The translations under genes were made by a program, and so were the position numbers. The notes beneath the pieces were generated by a model, which was not told where the DNA came from, made no database searches, and saw only the letters and a program-made list of their open reading frames with translations. Shown here piece by piece: positions 12,861-24,071 of a DNA stretch of 64,000 nucleotides; positions within the stretch are counted from its first letter, which is position 1, and each line of letters opens with the position of its first letter. Location: assembly GCA_047967505.1 (NCBI GenBank), contig CM106541.1. One strand, given 5' to 3'. Source of the stretch: Dipteris shenzhenensis. Its lineage: Eukaryota > Polypodiophyta > Polypodiopsida > Gleicheniales.

Positions 12861-13329
12861 TAGCTACTTCTTGGAGCTATTTTAGTTCCAAGCCATTTGT
12901 GACCATTTTCATTACGAGTAACAACAGTTCTTTAGAGCCACTTTCACTACCGAAGTAACATCAACAATAGTTTCTCCAAGAATAGAACTACATTGAAATT
13001 GAAACAAAAGAAATTACATTCGATAGTTTTTGCGATAATATAATTGAAACAAAAGAAATTACATCCAAAGCAAACATTTAACAAAAGAGATTACATCCAA
13101 AGATGCTAGCACTTTGTCTTTGTGACACTTCTTTAAACACTTTTAGCACTTGTCAACACCATCACTGTGGCGGGACCTAGTGTCACTTTTTGCCCTTGTT
13201 AACACTTTCTTACACTTTTGACCTAGTGCCTCATATGCAAGGGACAATATGAGCACCTCATAGTTAGCCATTTCTTATAATTTTGAGCTAAAACTCCTCG
13301 TATGAAGGGGAAAATACAAGCACCTCGTA

Positions 13330-13640
13330 ATTGAACATAACCTTCTTTGTAGCAACTTCCTTCAAGGTAGTGGGAGAGAGAACTAAACCTGGTGGTGAGC
13401 TCCCTATAGTCAAGCACAACCTTTGACAGTGGGAAAGAGAACTCCATCTGGTGGTGAGCTCCAACACACTGATGCTCTTAGCATGCTGGAGCTCACCACT
13501 AGGTTGAGTTCTCCTCCCCCAGTGCTGAAGGTTGTGCTCAATTACAAGTGGCTCTCCACCAAGTTGAGTTCTCTCCCAGTGCCTAATGGAACAACGATGA
13601 TATACTGTCAAGTTGAGTTCTCCTCTCCCCTGCCCATGGA
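13330..13640. repeat. Clustered inverted and direct short repeats
   Basis: GGTTGAGTTCTC or a close variant recurs at about 13502, 13562 and 13609. GAACT(C)CATCTGGTGGTGAGCT near 13439 is the inverse of GGAGCTCACCACTAGGTTGAG near 13489. Overlapping open frames on both strands reflect this symmetry and are not supported as genes. Confidence 0.5.
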
Positions 13641-13941
13641 TAGGCATAGAAAAGGCCTCATGTGCTTAGGTAGGAGCTAGTTCTCTGCCACTATAGGCTG
13701 GGTCTCCACCTCTTCATGGTGGTTTGCAAATACAGCACCAATACCAGCTTGTTTGTCATCGAGCTTACTAACCAAAATAAGGGCACGATGTTGAAAAACC
13801 CTTGACTACTTGAATAGGTCAAGACCCAGAAATGAAAGCCTGGAAGGCTCTCCAACTTGAGGACATTCGTAGCTGATTAACAGGATCAAATGCGACGGAC
13901 CTGAAATTTGTTCTACAATCCCCCCCTTAAGACCCATTTCC

Positions 13942-14018
13942 CTTGGCTCCCCATCCTGCAACAACTAGGCTTGGTCATGGCTATGGGTGGCGGAGTGTTG
14001 CAGGATGGAGAGCCAAGG
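13942..14018. repeat. 22-bp perfect-looking hairpin
   Basis: Arms 13942-13963 (CCTTGGCTCCCCATCCTGCA...) and 13997-14018 are inverted copies differing at one position, with a 33-bp loop. Such a strong short stem could be a small RNA precursor or a transposon end; the sequence alone does not decide. Confidence 0.55.
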
Positions 14019-14424
14019 CAAACAATGGATCCCATGACTTAGGTATCATTATGAAGGGGCATCGAGGTTGTAGCAAAAGATTCATCATAGGGACAGAAGG
14101 GAGCTTGGAGAGTGTGGAAGGGGGTAGGAGAGTGATTTCCCTGGGTGCGGTGAAGTATTTCTCTGCCCTTAAGGCCTTTATATAGATAGACTTGCTGCCC
14201 TCCCACTCTTTTCCCCTTTGTTTCTTATGTCAGTTTGTCGACTTTGGGTGCCTATCGTTGGTACTAAGAGCACACAATCCACCCAATGGATTTGCTGGTA
14301 GTGTAGGCTGACCATGTACATCATCATCTAGCCATGACGTGTGATTAGATGGTCGCCATGGGATAATTTCTCGGTCATCGGAGCCAAGATCATAATAATT
14401 TAATGGGACGAGGCGGGAGGAGCA

Positions 14425-14540
14425 GTGGCACATACACCCAGCTTGTTGGTAGCCCAGCCTAGCGTAGGCGATCATATACATCATTGTCTAGCACATGCAC
14501 CCAGCTTATTGGTAGCCCGGTCTTGCATGGGTGATCATAT
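14425..14540. repeat. Duplicated block of about 65 bp
   Basis: CACCCAGCTTGTTGGTAGCC at 14436 and its variant at 14498 start two copies that run on through GGCGATCATAT and GGTGATCATAT. There is no gene evidence. Confidence 0.5.
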
Positions 14541-15085
14541 GCACGTTCCTTTCACACATGCATGCACTATGTTTGCTTACCACACTTAAGCCTACATCTC
14601 TCACCAGAATACGACTCGAGGTCCTAAGCTACACTTATACTACAAACAACAACACCGAAATATCTGTAGGTGATAAAAAGCCTCGGAACCCTGCATACTG
14701 AGAATACCCTGCTCTTCTTGCAAAAGCCATGGTAGGAAAGAGCCAATATTTGGCGCCACTGTCAGGGATACTAGCATCTCAAGTAACGAGTAAACATACG
14801 CAAGTATGTGTAAAAAACAAACTACCACTAACTTTCACAAACATAGCACTCAAGGGCAAGGAGAGTTAAAAAATTTTCCAACTCTAGCCAAACATATCAA
14901 CCCCAGGCATCAACCTTGGGTTATTACCTTAAGAAATTTCTTTTATTTCTTAAAAAGAAGCCACTTGAAGAACAAATTAGGCTAGGTAATGGACACCAAT
15001 GCGTAGAGCTCGCAATTTTGAACATTTCACCTCTTTACAGAAGAGTGATTTGAGCTAACCATCAAAAGTTATGGCCCGGTAAGAG

Positions 15086-15180
15086 TTTAGGGTTTAACCC
15101 TAACCCTAAACCCATTCCTATAAAAACCCACTCCACCCCCTCAATCTTCTTCTTTCACATCTAGCCTCCGTCCTCTTCCC
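15086..15180 (+). promoter_or_regulatory. Promoter-like module: telo-box plus TATA and CT-rich leader
   Basis: GTTTAGGGTTTAACCC followed by TAACCCTAAACCC (15086-15113) forms an inverted pair of telo-boxes, a motif common in plant promoters of translation and ribosomal-protein genes. CTATAAAAAC follows at 15119-15128, then a CT-rich leader. No credible coding region follows; the C-rich tract begins about 230 bp downstream. It may be an orphan promoter or an LTR fragment. Confidence 0.35.
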
Positions 15181-15404
15181 CATTTCGAGCCCTATGCAAG
15201 ACCCTCCTCCCTCTCCATTGACCACCACCCTACTCCTATCCTCATCGGTGAGTTATTTTGAGCCCTTCTCGCAGCAATAACCTAGCCATCCACCCATTGT
15301 CCATTCGCCCTCAACAATCCTGTTACATTGAGAAAGACTCAGGAGAGCATTGAAGGTAATCATCTCCTCCTCCCTTTGAATTTATGTCAAAGTTTTCCGT
15401 CCAT

Positions 15405-15775
15405 CAAGTTCCACCCCCCCCATCCCCCCCCCCTTCGCCCACTCCCCCTCCTCTACTCCCACTCCCTCCCTCCCTCCCTCCCACCCACCCACCCCCCCTC
15501 TCCTCCACTCCCCCTCCTCCACCCCTCCCACCCCCCCACCCCCGCTCCCACTCCACAAACCCCCCCTCCGACCCCCCCAACTCCCGCTCCACAAACCCCC
15601 CCTCCAAAACCCCCCCCCCCCGTCCCCCTCCTCCCTCCACCACCCACCCTCCTCTCCACCACCACCACCCCCTCCCCTCCCCCCCCCTCTCCACCACCCA
15701 ACCCCCCTTCCCCCTCCTCCCTCCACCACCCACCCCCCTCTTCCTCCCCCCCCCCTCCCCCCTTCCACCCCTTTG
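15405..15775. repeat. C-rich homopyrimidine tract of about 370 bp
   Basis: Almost entirely CCCCCTCC, CCACCC and CCCTCCCT blocks. Plus-strand frames read as proline-rich and minus-strand frames as glycine-rich proteins, with several frames open at once, which marks low complexity and not coding. Runs of at least four C's every few bases give strong i-motif and opposite-strand G-quadruplex potential. Confidence 0.75.
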
Positions 15776-15789
15776 CTACAAACCTTTAA

Positions 15790-18700
15790 TCAGTGAGAGT
15801 CTAGTTGGCCTAGTATGCTATTTTTCATACAAGAAGTTCTCAACTTCAAGGGGCTTGTAAAAGGGTATTTGCATGACTAAACAAAGCATATGGGTCATTC
15901 CAAACTATTTCATTTTTTTTCTACCTTAATGATGGGATTCAAAAGTTCCAATTTAGGTAGGTGCATGATCAGGTGATCCAAGTCGTGGTGTCTTAGACAA
16001 AAGCACTAATAGTGACTACTATTATAGTATTTAGGGTAGGTAAAATTCATAAATTAATAGAAATGATTGTGATTTTTAGGAATATCATACCCAATCGATC
16101 GAACATGCAACTTGCTACAAATTGACAATTCAAGGTAAATAATAATAATCATTGTTTTAGAGCTAATAAATAGTATTATACTAGTAAAAAAGGTGGCCCA
16201 CCTTAACATGCACTTACCCATATATGATGCATCTAAAGTTAGGTCAATGGTTGCCAATCATTGCTATAGAGATGTGGAAGTCATTCCATTACATAAGTAC
16301 TTAAATGACAAAGATTTACTACTATCTAGATTGAGAGAGCATGTGGAGTATTGCATGTCTTGGATTGAAAAGGCCAATGGTCGAGGAGTAGATAAAATCA
16401 TATGAAACATGGATCTCTCAAGTAGTCGATTACTACGACAGATTAGTGATTTCTTGTAACAAGAATCCCACTATATGAATCAATAAGAACTTTGCCATAC
16501 ACTTTGAATGAGGAGCCAATGGAAAGATAGCACATTGAATAATGAGAGAAATATCTTGAGCTTTGGGGCTTAGTTGCCTTGAAGATCACTAAGCTGCACC
16601 GGCCACTAGGCCTTGATGACTTTGAAAATCACTATGTTGGACTAGCAAAATCCTCTTAAATACGTGAAAATGAATGATTTTGTCTAGGTAAGGCCATGTC
16701 ATTATATATACTCAATTTGGATGGGCATTACACTCACACATGTAGAGGTTGAACATGTCATCAATAGACTAAGAAAGTGAGCATCTCAAGAGCATACAAT
16801 ATTGGACTCCTATAGCTAGAAGAGGATGTAGCAATCTAGTTAAATACAAGTATTGTTGAACCAAGCAACGGCAATGCAACAAGGAATTCGGCCCAACAAG
16901 GTGGAAACATGTGAATTCCATCGTGTGGATTCACAAAATAGCAAAAGCTCTGACAAAGAAGTGTGTTGTCAAATCACCACACACATGTAAAACAGCATAA
17001 GAAAACGTCCAATTGACAAAGGATATAGAAAATGAGAGACACTGTGTTATTATACATGATATCCTATAGAGTTGAGTTTGTTGTGTTGTCATTGTAATGA
17101 ATCCTTGCAAGTTGAGCTTGCAATGTTATCATTGCATTGTATTTAAATTAAATTAAATTACGTATGTATAACTTTTTCCCAATTGGCCACTCTTTTGAAA
17201 CAACAAGAGTTGATGGTGTATGTCAGCATCATTCCTTTGAACATTGTAATTGCATAATGTTGCAACACTGTACAACTATGCAATACAAACACACTAGAAG
17301 GTCTTGTAATATTATTGTTAATGTTCATCCTTTCTAACAAAGGTCTTATTTTGATACTAATTGAGGTGATTATTTCAAAGCTTACTTTGACCTTAGTGAG
17401 AGTTCTATTTATAACGATGCCCATCACTTTTTGGGTCAATTTCCAATCTAAAAGCATCAAATAATCGTGAAAAAAATTGTATGTATCATAGTATTGTAAA
17501 GTTTTGATATAAGATATAAAGACATAAAGCTAGTTTCTCTCACTAAATTCTTGGTTCCATGGCTCATCTTTGAAAAGGGTCTATATCTTAGGCATGTACC
17601 TATAAGTGAGCAAACGATTTCTTTCAATAATATGTCATAAGGTAAAATAACAAAGGTTAAAGTACAACCTTGATACTTGAGATATAATTTCATCTCAAGG
17701 ATTGGCTTATGAAAATCATGAATCTTTTAAGCATATCTTTACATGGGTGAAAATGAGCTTTATCCTACCTTTATTAATCCTTGACAAAGTTGTGATAAAA
17801 GTTAAGCTATGGATAACAATGTGGATAGAAATTATTATTTATATATATAAAGTTTTTGGATACATAATTGACATTGCAAACATGTTTGTACTCTTAAGCT
17901 GTAGTTGGTTGATAGCATGAAGATAAAGCTATAAGTTTTGTACATGAGATAGAATTTCACTTAGTGTAGACATGCTCAAGAAAAGTGATCATCTTTGAGG
18001 CATATATAGACATAAATAAGATGCTTTATAGAGAGAAGTGTGATAAAGACTACATAAAGGATAATGAACAATCTTTTGATGTGCATGTACTTTTTTAATA
18101 CATATTTTCTTCTCGTGTAAGTGTCATAGGAAAGAGAAAAAAGATCAAAGTGTGAGCTTTGTACTTGAGATATAACTTCATCTCAAGGATTGGCCTAAGA
18201 AAATTATTATTCTTTTAGGCGTATGTTGACATGAGAAAATATGGTTTTAAAACCCTTAGAAAGGCATACAAAAAGGTGAGTTAAAGATAATTAACATTCT
18301 ATGGTTGTGGATAGGCATCAATATTATATACTTTTACTTTATCATAAGGTGTACTATAAGTAGAATATCATAAGTTTTTATGTAGCATAAATCTAAAATC
18401 TAGAGTAGATCTATGTCCAACTTGTCATAAGATATGGAATTGTTTCTTGGGTTGTGTCCATTGACAATGGGAATGTCATGTCAAACCTTTCCACATCAAA
18501 AAATCATGAACATGGTGATATCTTATCAATCAAGATATGAAGCTAAGTCCTAAATGAAGATATGGTGTAGCACCTAAGCTCTTGTATGCTAAAGTAGAGC
18601 ATCAAAGTTATATAAAATAACTTGGGGAGTTCACTACTCTAAAATCTTACATAGTAAGTGCATTCAAGGGGGACTTTTAAAACCCATTGTCCATAGATCC

Positions 18701-20040
18701 ATAGCAATTAGAACTAGCCCTCTTTCCTTACGAGAGTCACATATTTATTATCAAAGAAAAATGGAAAACCCTTTATAACAAATTAGTCATTTTAGAACCC
18801 CTTATACGATTGCATTTGTTCAACACTAAAACCCTCAAGGTAGATATAAATTCATTATTATAGATCTCCATGACAAGAGCTTGAGTGTGGAGTTGCTTGT
18901 AAATGTTCCTAAACATGAAAATCAATGACTAGAATTATGATTTTGGAATGCAATCATGTTATTCATTAGTGATGAGTGTGGTTTTTGCACTCTGTTTGCA
19001 TAAGCTCTGTACTTTGCTTGTAGCCCTTTATCGTACTTCTAGTGGTCAAATAATCCCCTAATTCACCTTTCACATAGTAGTGCTAATATTGTGATCTTAG
19101 AAATCAGTGTGAGAACATTTGCTTAATGAAAATCAACTGTAATATACATAAATGATGCTATCTAGCAAGATCGTGTTCTCAGTGTTTTAATGTTAAAAAT
19201 CCTTTAACCATGATGCAAGTGTTTCTCTAACTACAAGTATTAGAACCCATAGGCACCATATACGAATGAGCTTGTCCACCATCACAAACAAGATTCATCA
19301 TTAGGTTTAAGCATATGATTACAATGTTTGGTTATAAAAGCCTAGATCTCCAGGCTACTCAAGCACAAAGTGTAATGCCACATGGCATGTACTTGGGAGG
19401 TGGAGGATGGTGACCACTCAGTTGGACTATTATTAAATTGAGATGGCACAACATGAAATGTAGGCCATTGTATTGGGTATGATTAATGGGGTCCTACAAT
19501 GAGGTGGCATGAATTCACTACAAGATGTAGGCTATTTGACGTTGGTTTATCAAAATGTTGAAAATATGTGTCACCATTTTAATTGCATGCTAAGGTCGTT
19601 TTCTTAAAGTTCTGCTTAATCCAACAATAGAGGATGAGGGTTCACAGTTCCCTAGAGACCGTTACGTATAGAGGAATGGGTCATGGAAGAACTCTTGTAG
19701 GAGGACAGCTATCAATGTTGAGTGGCATCTAAGAGGCAATGGGCATTCCTAACACTTTTCGACTACGCTTCATTCCCTCACATGGAGGGTTAAAGGGAGG
19801 ATCATGCAAGTGCAATTATGGTGCAATCCTTGCAAAGTTTTAAAAAGCTAATTAGGGAAAAAAAAGGGGAGGGAGAAAGAGGCCAGATCGATGGCTTCGA
19901 TGAGACTTGAAATCTTTACATTTTGCCATGGTGTGCCTTAAAGGGAAGTGTGAAGATTTGAATGTGGTCACACTTTTCTTATCCTCAAAGACACTTTTCC
20001 TAATTGCTCGAGAAAATTACATTCAATTAATTAGTTGCTT
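15790..20040. other. AT-rich intergenic, degenerate repeats near 17.65-18.24 kb
   Basis: No gene recognised. A degenerate unit containing CTTGAGATATAAYTTCATCTCAAGGATTGG appears at about 17677 and 18165, with a weaker relative near 17943, giving spacings of about 220-270 bp. The small open frames here have no domain signal. Confidence 0.4.
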
Positions 20041-20195
20041 GTGCGCGCTCACGCCTAGCAGTATCATAAGTTAATTCGAAACATTAAACCTCGCACTCTG
20101 CCTCCCTTGTCCCTCCCTCTCACTCTTGCAGTTCCTCTCTCCTCCTCGCTCAATCTCCCATCCTCCCCTCTCCCTCTTTGCCCTCCTACTCTTTT

Positions 20196-20216
20196 GGGGG
20201 GGGGGGGGGGGGGGGG
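20196..20216. repeat. Homopolymer of 21 G
   Basis: An uninterrupted run of 21 G bases, preceded by a CT-rich stretch (20098-20190). It keeps two opposing glycine/proline-containing frames open, which I do not accept as genes. Its length in the true genome is uncertain because such runs are error-prone in assemblies. Confidence 0.8.
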
Positions 20217-21044
20217 TGCGGAGAAGAGGCTGTTAGCGGTAAAAGTAGAAGGATCGAGAAGCTCCGAACACATTAATTCGCAATACTTTGGTTCGATGTA
20301 TTAACTCGGATGTCCAACCTTACCTTAATATGCATGAAATGATAATGAGTGAAAGTACAAAGTACAACATATTGTATATGGCGACTAATTAATTGAATTT
20401 CCCATTTTTTCACGCGGGGGAGTCCTAGTGCATAAATTTGCTGCGCAGATTGAGCTTCATTAGACTTTTGGGCTTCATATGACTCTCAATAATTTCAGCA
20501 GCACAGCATTCGTGAATCTCAAGCCTATCTCCAAGACTTCAACGTATAATATAAAAACATATAGTTACTAGTTGGAATTTATCTACTATACTACTTATAT
20601 GTATCCCAAATAATCTGAGCCCCCCTGTTCTAGAATCTCGGGGCTTCGCATCAGTCTCGCGGTCCATGCAAGTGTATCTTCAGCTTAAAAAGGGATTTGT
20701 ACAGAGTGTAATCTTCATTTTGAAGCTTAAATTTTTTTCAAAGACTTCATGGAATTTTTTGTGAAGCCTAGAGGTGTGCAGCAAATTTAAGCGTTGCGGG
20801 GGACCTATTCAAAAGCTAGGTTTTGTAGTCATATTCACTAGCGAACATTGTCCCAATTGTGACATCAGTCATGATGGTGAGGCGCTCTTTGTTACTTTAC
20901 TACTTTATGCTTTCCTTTTGAAGTAAAAATATATGTTTTCATACTGTTAATTTGAAACGCAATGTGCCGGTTTTGCGGGTAAGGGCAATGCAAGTTGAAT
21001 AGCCGGTCCAAGGGAAGATTCAAGATAGTATGCCTGGTGTTTTT

Positions 21045-21058
21045 CCCCCCCCCCCCCC
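21045..21058. repeat. Homopolymer of 14 C
   Basis: A run of 14 C after TTTT. The surrounding 20.3-22.4 kb shows no supportable gene. Confidence 0.75.
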
Positions 21059-22494
21059 GCAATAAATGAATAAGGGGGAGTCTACGAAAGCGAGATACCA
21101 TGTCGTCCGTATGGGCACTGGGTCCTTGTTTGAATTGCCAATGATCGTGCAGTTTGGGAAGAATCAATCCGGGTCAGGAACGGAGGCCTAAGGTCGTCCA
21201 CGACATTCCACGAAAGATGAGGGAGCAATACGTTGAACAGAATTTGGGAGCCATAATAAGTGTGGAACGATTCTCCGATTTGTAGGAAGTCAAGGGAAAG
21301 CAAGAATGGGAAGGCGAAGCTGATGAATTTAGAGAAACGATGGTGTGGACTAGTGGAGTTGTATACGGGTCAGCTCTGGATGGAGGTGCTGTTTTACCAG
21401 CTAATTGAAGCAGTGGTCAATATAACAAAGAGTCGCAGCAACAGGGGAGCGCCTGCCGACAAACACAATGAAGGGGGCGGCTTTGGTGCTAAAATTCTTT
21501 TATACAAAACTGCGGCTGACCGTAAATCAGCTACGTAATAAGTACCGAGTACCGACTACGCATTTAGGGCCACCAGGGAGCAGCCAGTAGCCGTCTTGAC
21601 TTTGATTGAAGTGGACATGATCAAGTTTCAATCCCGTTACACAGACGCATTTACCCTTTGCTTTTTTTGCTGCCTTAAAATACACCATATACCAGTTGAC
21701 TCTTGCCCATTCGCCATCATCGTACTCATTTGCCTCCATTGCTCATGCATTATTATTTTTACAAAAACCTGTATGCATTGGATTTAGTCTTGAGCTAAAC
21801 GGTCCAAGGCTCATGTTGAGGGCTTGATCTCTTTTATTAAAAAAAACAAAAACAAAAGCCTCTTTGATTAAGGGGGCTGATCTCTTTGCTTCTAAGTCTT
21901 GAGAAACCATTGTGTCTCTTGCTTAGTAAAGGGTCCAAGGCTCATGCTTGATCACTTTGAAAAGCCACTTTGACTAAGGGGGCTTCTCAGTCTTGAGAAA
22001 CAATTTTGCCTCTTGCCTTAAGCTAGGGGTCATCTCTTTGTGTGAGTGTAGCGGTGATTGTCTTTGTGACTGTGCATGTTTGAATTGGCATAAATTCACA
22101 TTCGCCATTTTGAAATTTATGTTATTATATCACCATAATGTTTTCTTTTTTTTTTCAGAGAAAAGATTTGAATGAGAGTGAATTGACCTTTGTTATGCTC
22201 TCCCCCTCTTGTATTGTTGCTCATTGTTGACCACTAGATCTCACCTATGTCTTCCTAGGTAACTCCAACTCCCAATAAACCCATTACATCATGTGGCAAT
22301 GGTTTGTAAAGGTGTGTTATTATCACTCTTTATGGCTCCCTAGGTAGCTCCATTTTCCTAGCGTGGCAAAGGTGTGCTAGCATCACTATCTTCTTTGAGC
22401 TCTCCATATTGTTATTACTTATTGATGCTACCCAAGATAGGCATGGTAGGTTTTTCTATCCAATTTATTACCATCAAGTTTTTTGTTGCTGAGT

Positions 22495-22880
22495 TATGTC
22501 GGTGATTTGCTTAAGATGTACCTAAGGCCCACAATGTGCAAAAAGCAAGCTTGTGTAACCAACATGAGAAATGTGAGCTATTAAGACATATAGATTTGCA
22601 AATTCAAAACACACACACTCACATATATACATGTAAGTGTGTTTATATATATATGTTGTTGTCGGTGATTGTGTAACCAACATGAGAAATGTGAGCTGTT
22701 AAGACATATAGATTTGCAAATTCAAAAAACATACACACATACAAACACACACACACACACATATATATATAGATGTAAGTGTGTTTATATATATATGTTG
22801 TTGTCGGTGATTGGTTAAGATGTACACAAGGCAACCATATACAAAATGCAATCTTGTGTAACCAACATGAGAAATGAGAG
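22495..22880. repeat. Tandem duplication with CA/TA microsatellites
   Basis: The block TGTGTAACCAACATGAGAAATG...GATTTGCAAATTCAAAA is present at 22552-22610 and 22670-22727, and partly again at 22854-22880. TTGTCGGTGATT occurs at about 22497, 22658 and 22801. (CA)n and (TA)n tracts separate the copies. The overlapping minus-strand frame at 22643-23206 is repeat-derived. Confidence 0.65.
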
Positions 22881-23224
22881 TATATTATTGAGGTTGGATA
22901 AAGCATCATCAACGTATAATGTATGAGTGGGCAGGATACCGAGGCAAAAGCGTCAAGGTTGACCTGATTAAAAAAAGGAGTGGAATAAAGAGCAAGAGGC
23001 TGGCCAAAAAAAAAAAACAGAAGTACAAAAGCTGTAGTGGAAAAAAACGTCGAGGGGAGTGAATTTCCAAAAAGAAGCTTTTTGGCGAATATATAAAAAG
23101 GGCCAAAAGGCGGAAAAAAGCCGAAAAAACCTGAGGGAGACAAGTGGACGAATGGGGATGGGGGCGGCCGGGTCACCCAGCCGCCTGCGCGTTCGATATT
23201 CTGCAAAACCGCGGAATTTTACAA

Positions 23225-23475
23225 AGCCTTTATAAAACACCAAATGCTCACACCTCAAACCACATGTGGCACCCCAGCCGCAGCTACCTTTCCCCGCTTC
23301 ATCTTTCGTTTCCTCTTCCTCCAAGTTTCCCTTCATCAGGTTTTTCAACCCCAATCTTCCTTCCCCCCCACTTTCCTCCTCCACCGTATCCTTCACGTAA
23401 ACCTTCAAACTATACCTTTACAATCCATCCCCTCTGCCCAGTCAGCCCTCAGCCGCTTACGGCTTATATAACCAT
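23225..23475 (+). promoter_or_regulatory. Probable lipoxygenase promoter: two candidate TATA boxes
   Basis: TTTATAAAAC lies at about 23229 and CTTATATAACC at about 23463, in a CT-rich stretch typical of plant core promoters. The second is better placed for a leader of about 600 bp. A likely 5'-UTR intron runs from the donor AAAA|GTAAGTTC at 23706 to the acceptor CTCTTAG ending at 23914. Both assignments are inferred from local motifs only. Confidence 0.4.
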
Positions 23476-24071
23476 CCAGCGCACACTCTTCCCTCCATTA
23501 TATCCTCATCCCCCCACTCCTACAGCGCCTCTCACCCACCCTCACTCGCTCGCTGTTAAGAAATCCGCGTTAGATCTGTAAAAGACGCATCGACGGACCT
23601 GTAAAGACGCAGCTAGCCGACACAATCATCTCTGCCAACGCACTTTTGGATCCGCTCATATCCTCCTCACACCCGTTTGCTGCAGCTTCGCTCAGCTATT
23701 TAAAAGTAAGTTCTCAGATCCTCGTCTCTCCACAGGCTTCCATTTGCTACACACCCTGTGTATTGCCGCGCTCAAACTTGCATCACTAGTGCTTGTATTC
23801 ATCAGTAGGGACCCCTGAAAAGCGATCCCTGCGTGCTGGATTGAGAACTTGAGATCTTTCCGAGGTTGCTAATTCCTCACAAACGTTTCGCGTTATACCT
23901 CACTGCACTCTTAGGAATACCAGTTCGCCAGCTTCGCACGTCCAGCAGACGTCTTTTCTGTGTGCAGCTCCATATCGAAACCCTGGATTGTGCACTGTGC
24001 TGGATACGGTTTTATAATCCTCAGGACTAATCCCACCTTTGAACGTTTCCAGGAGAGTTTCCGGCTGGGCC

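Noticed and set aside
15086-15113. Interstitial telomere array
   Set aside because: Only about three TTTAGGG-type units in inverted arrangement; a promoter telo-box is a better reading.
15328-15860. Proline-rich and glycine-rich long ORFs on both strands
   Set aside because: They arise from the C-rich low-complexity tract; several frames are open at once and no domain or start context supports them.
22643-23408. Two long minus-strand ORFs upstream of the lipoxygenase
   Set aside because: They overlap microsatellites, tandem copies and the CT-rich lipoxygenase promoter, and carry no motif.
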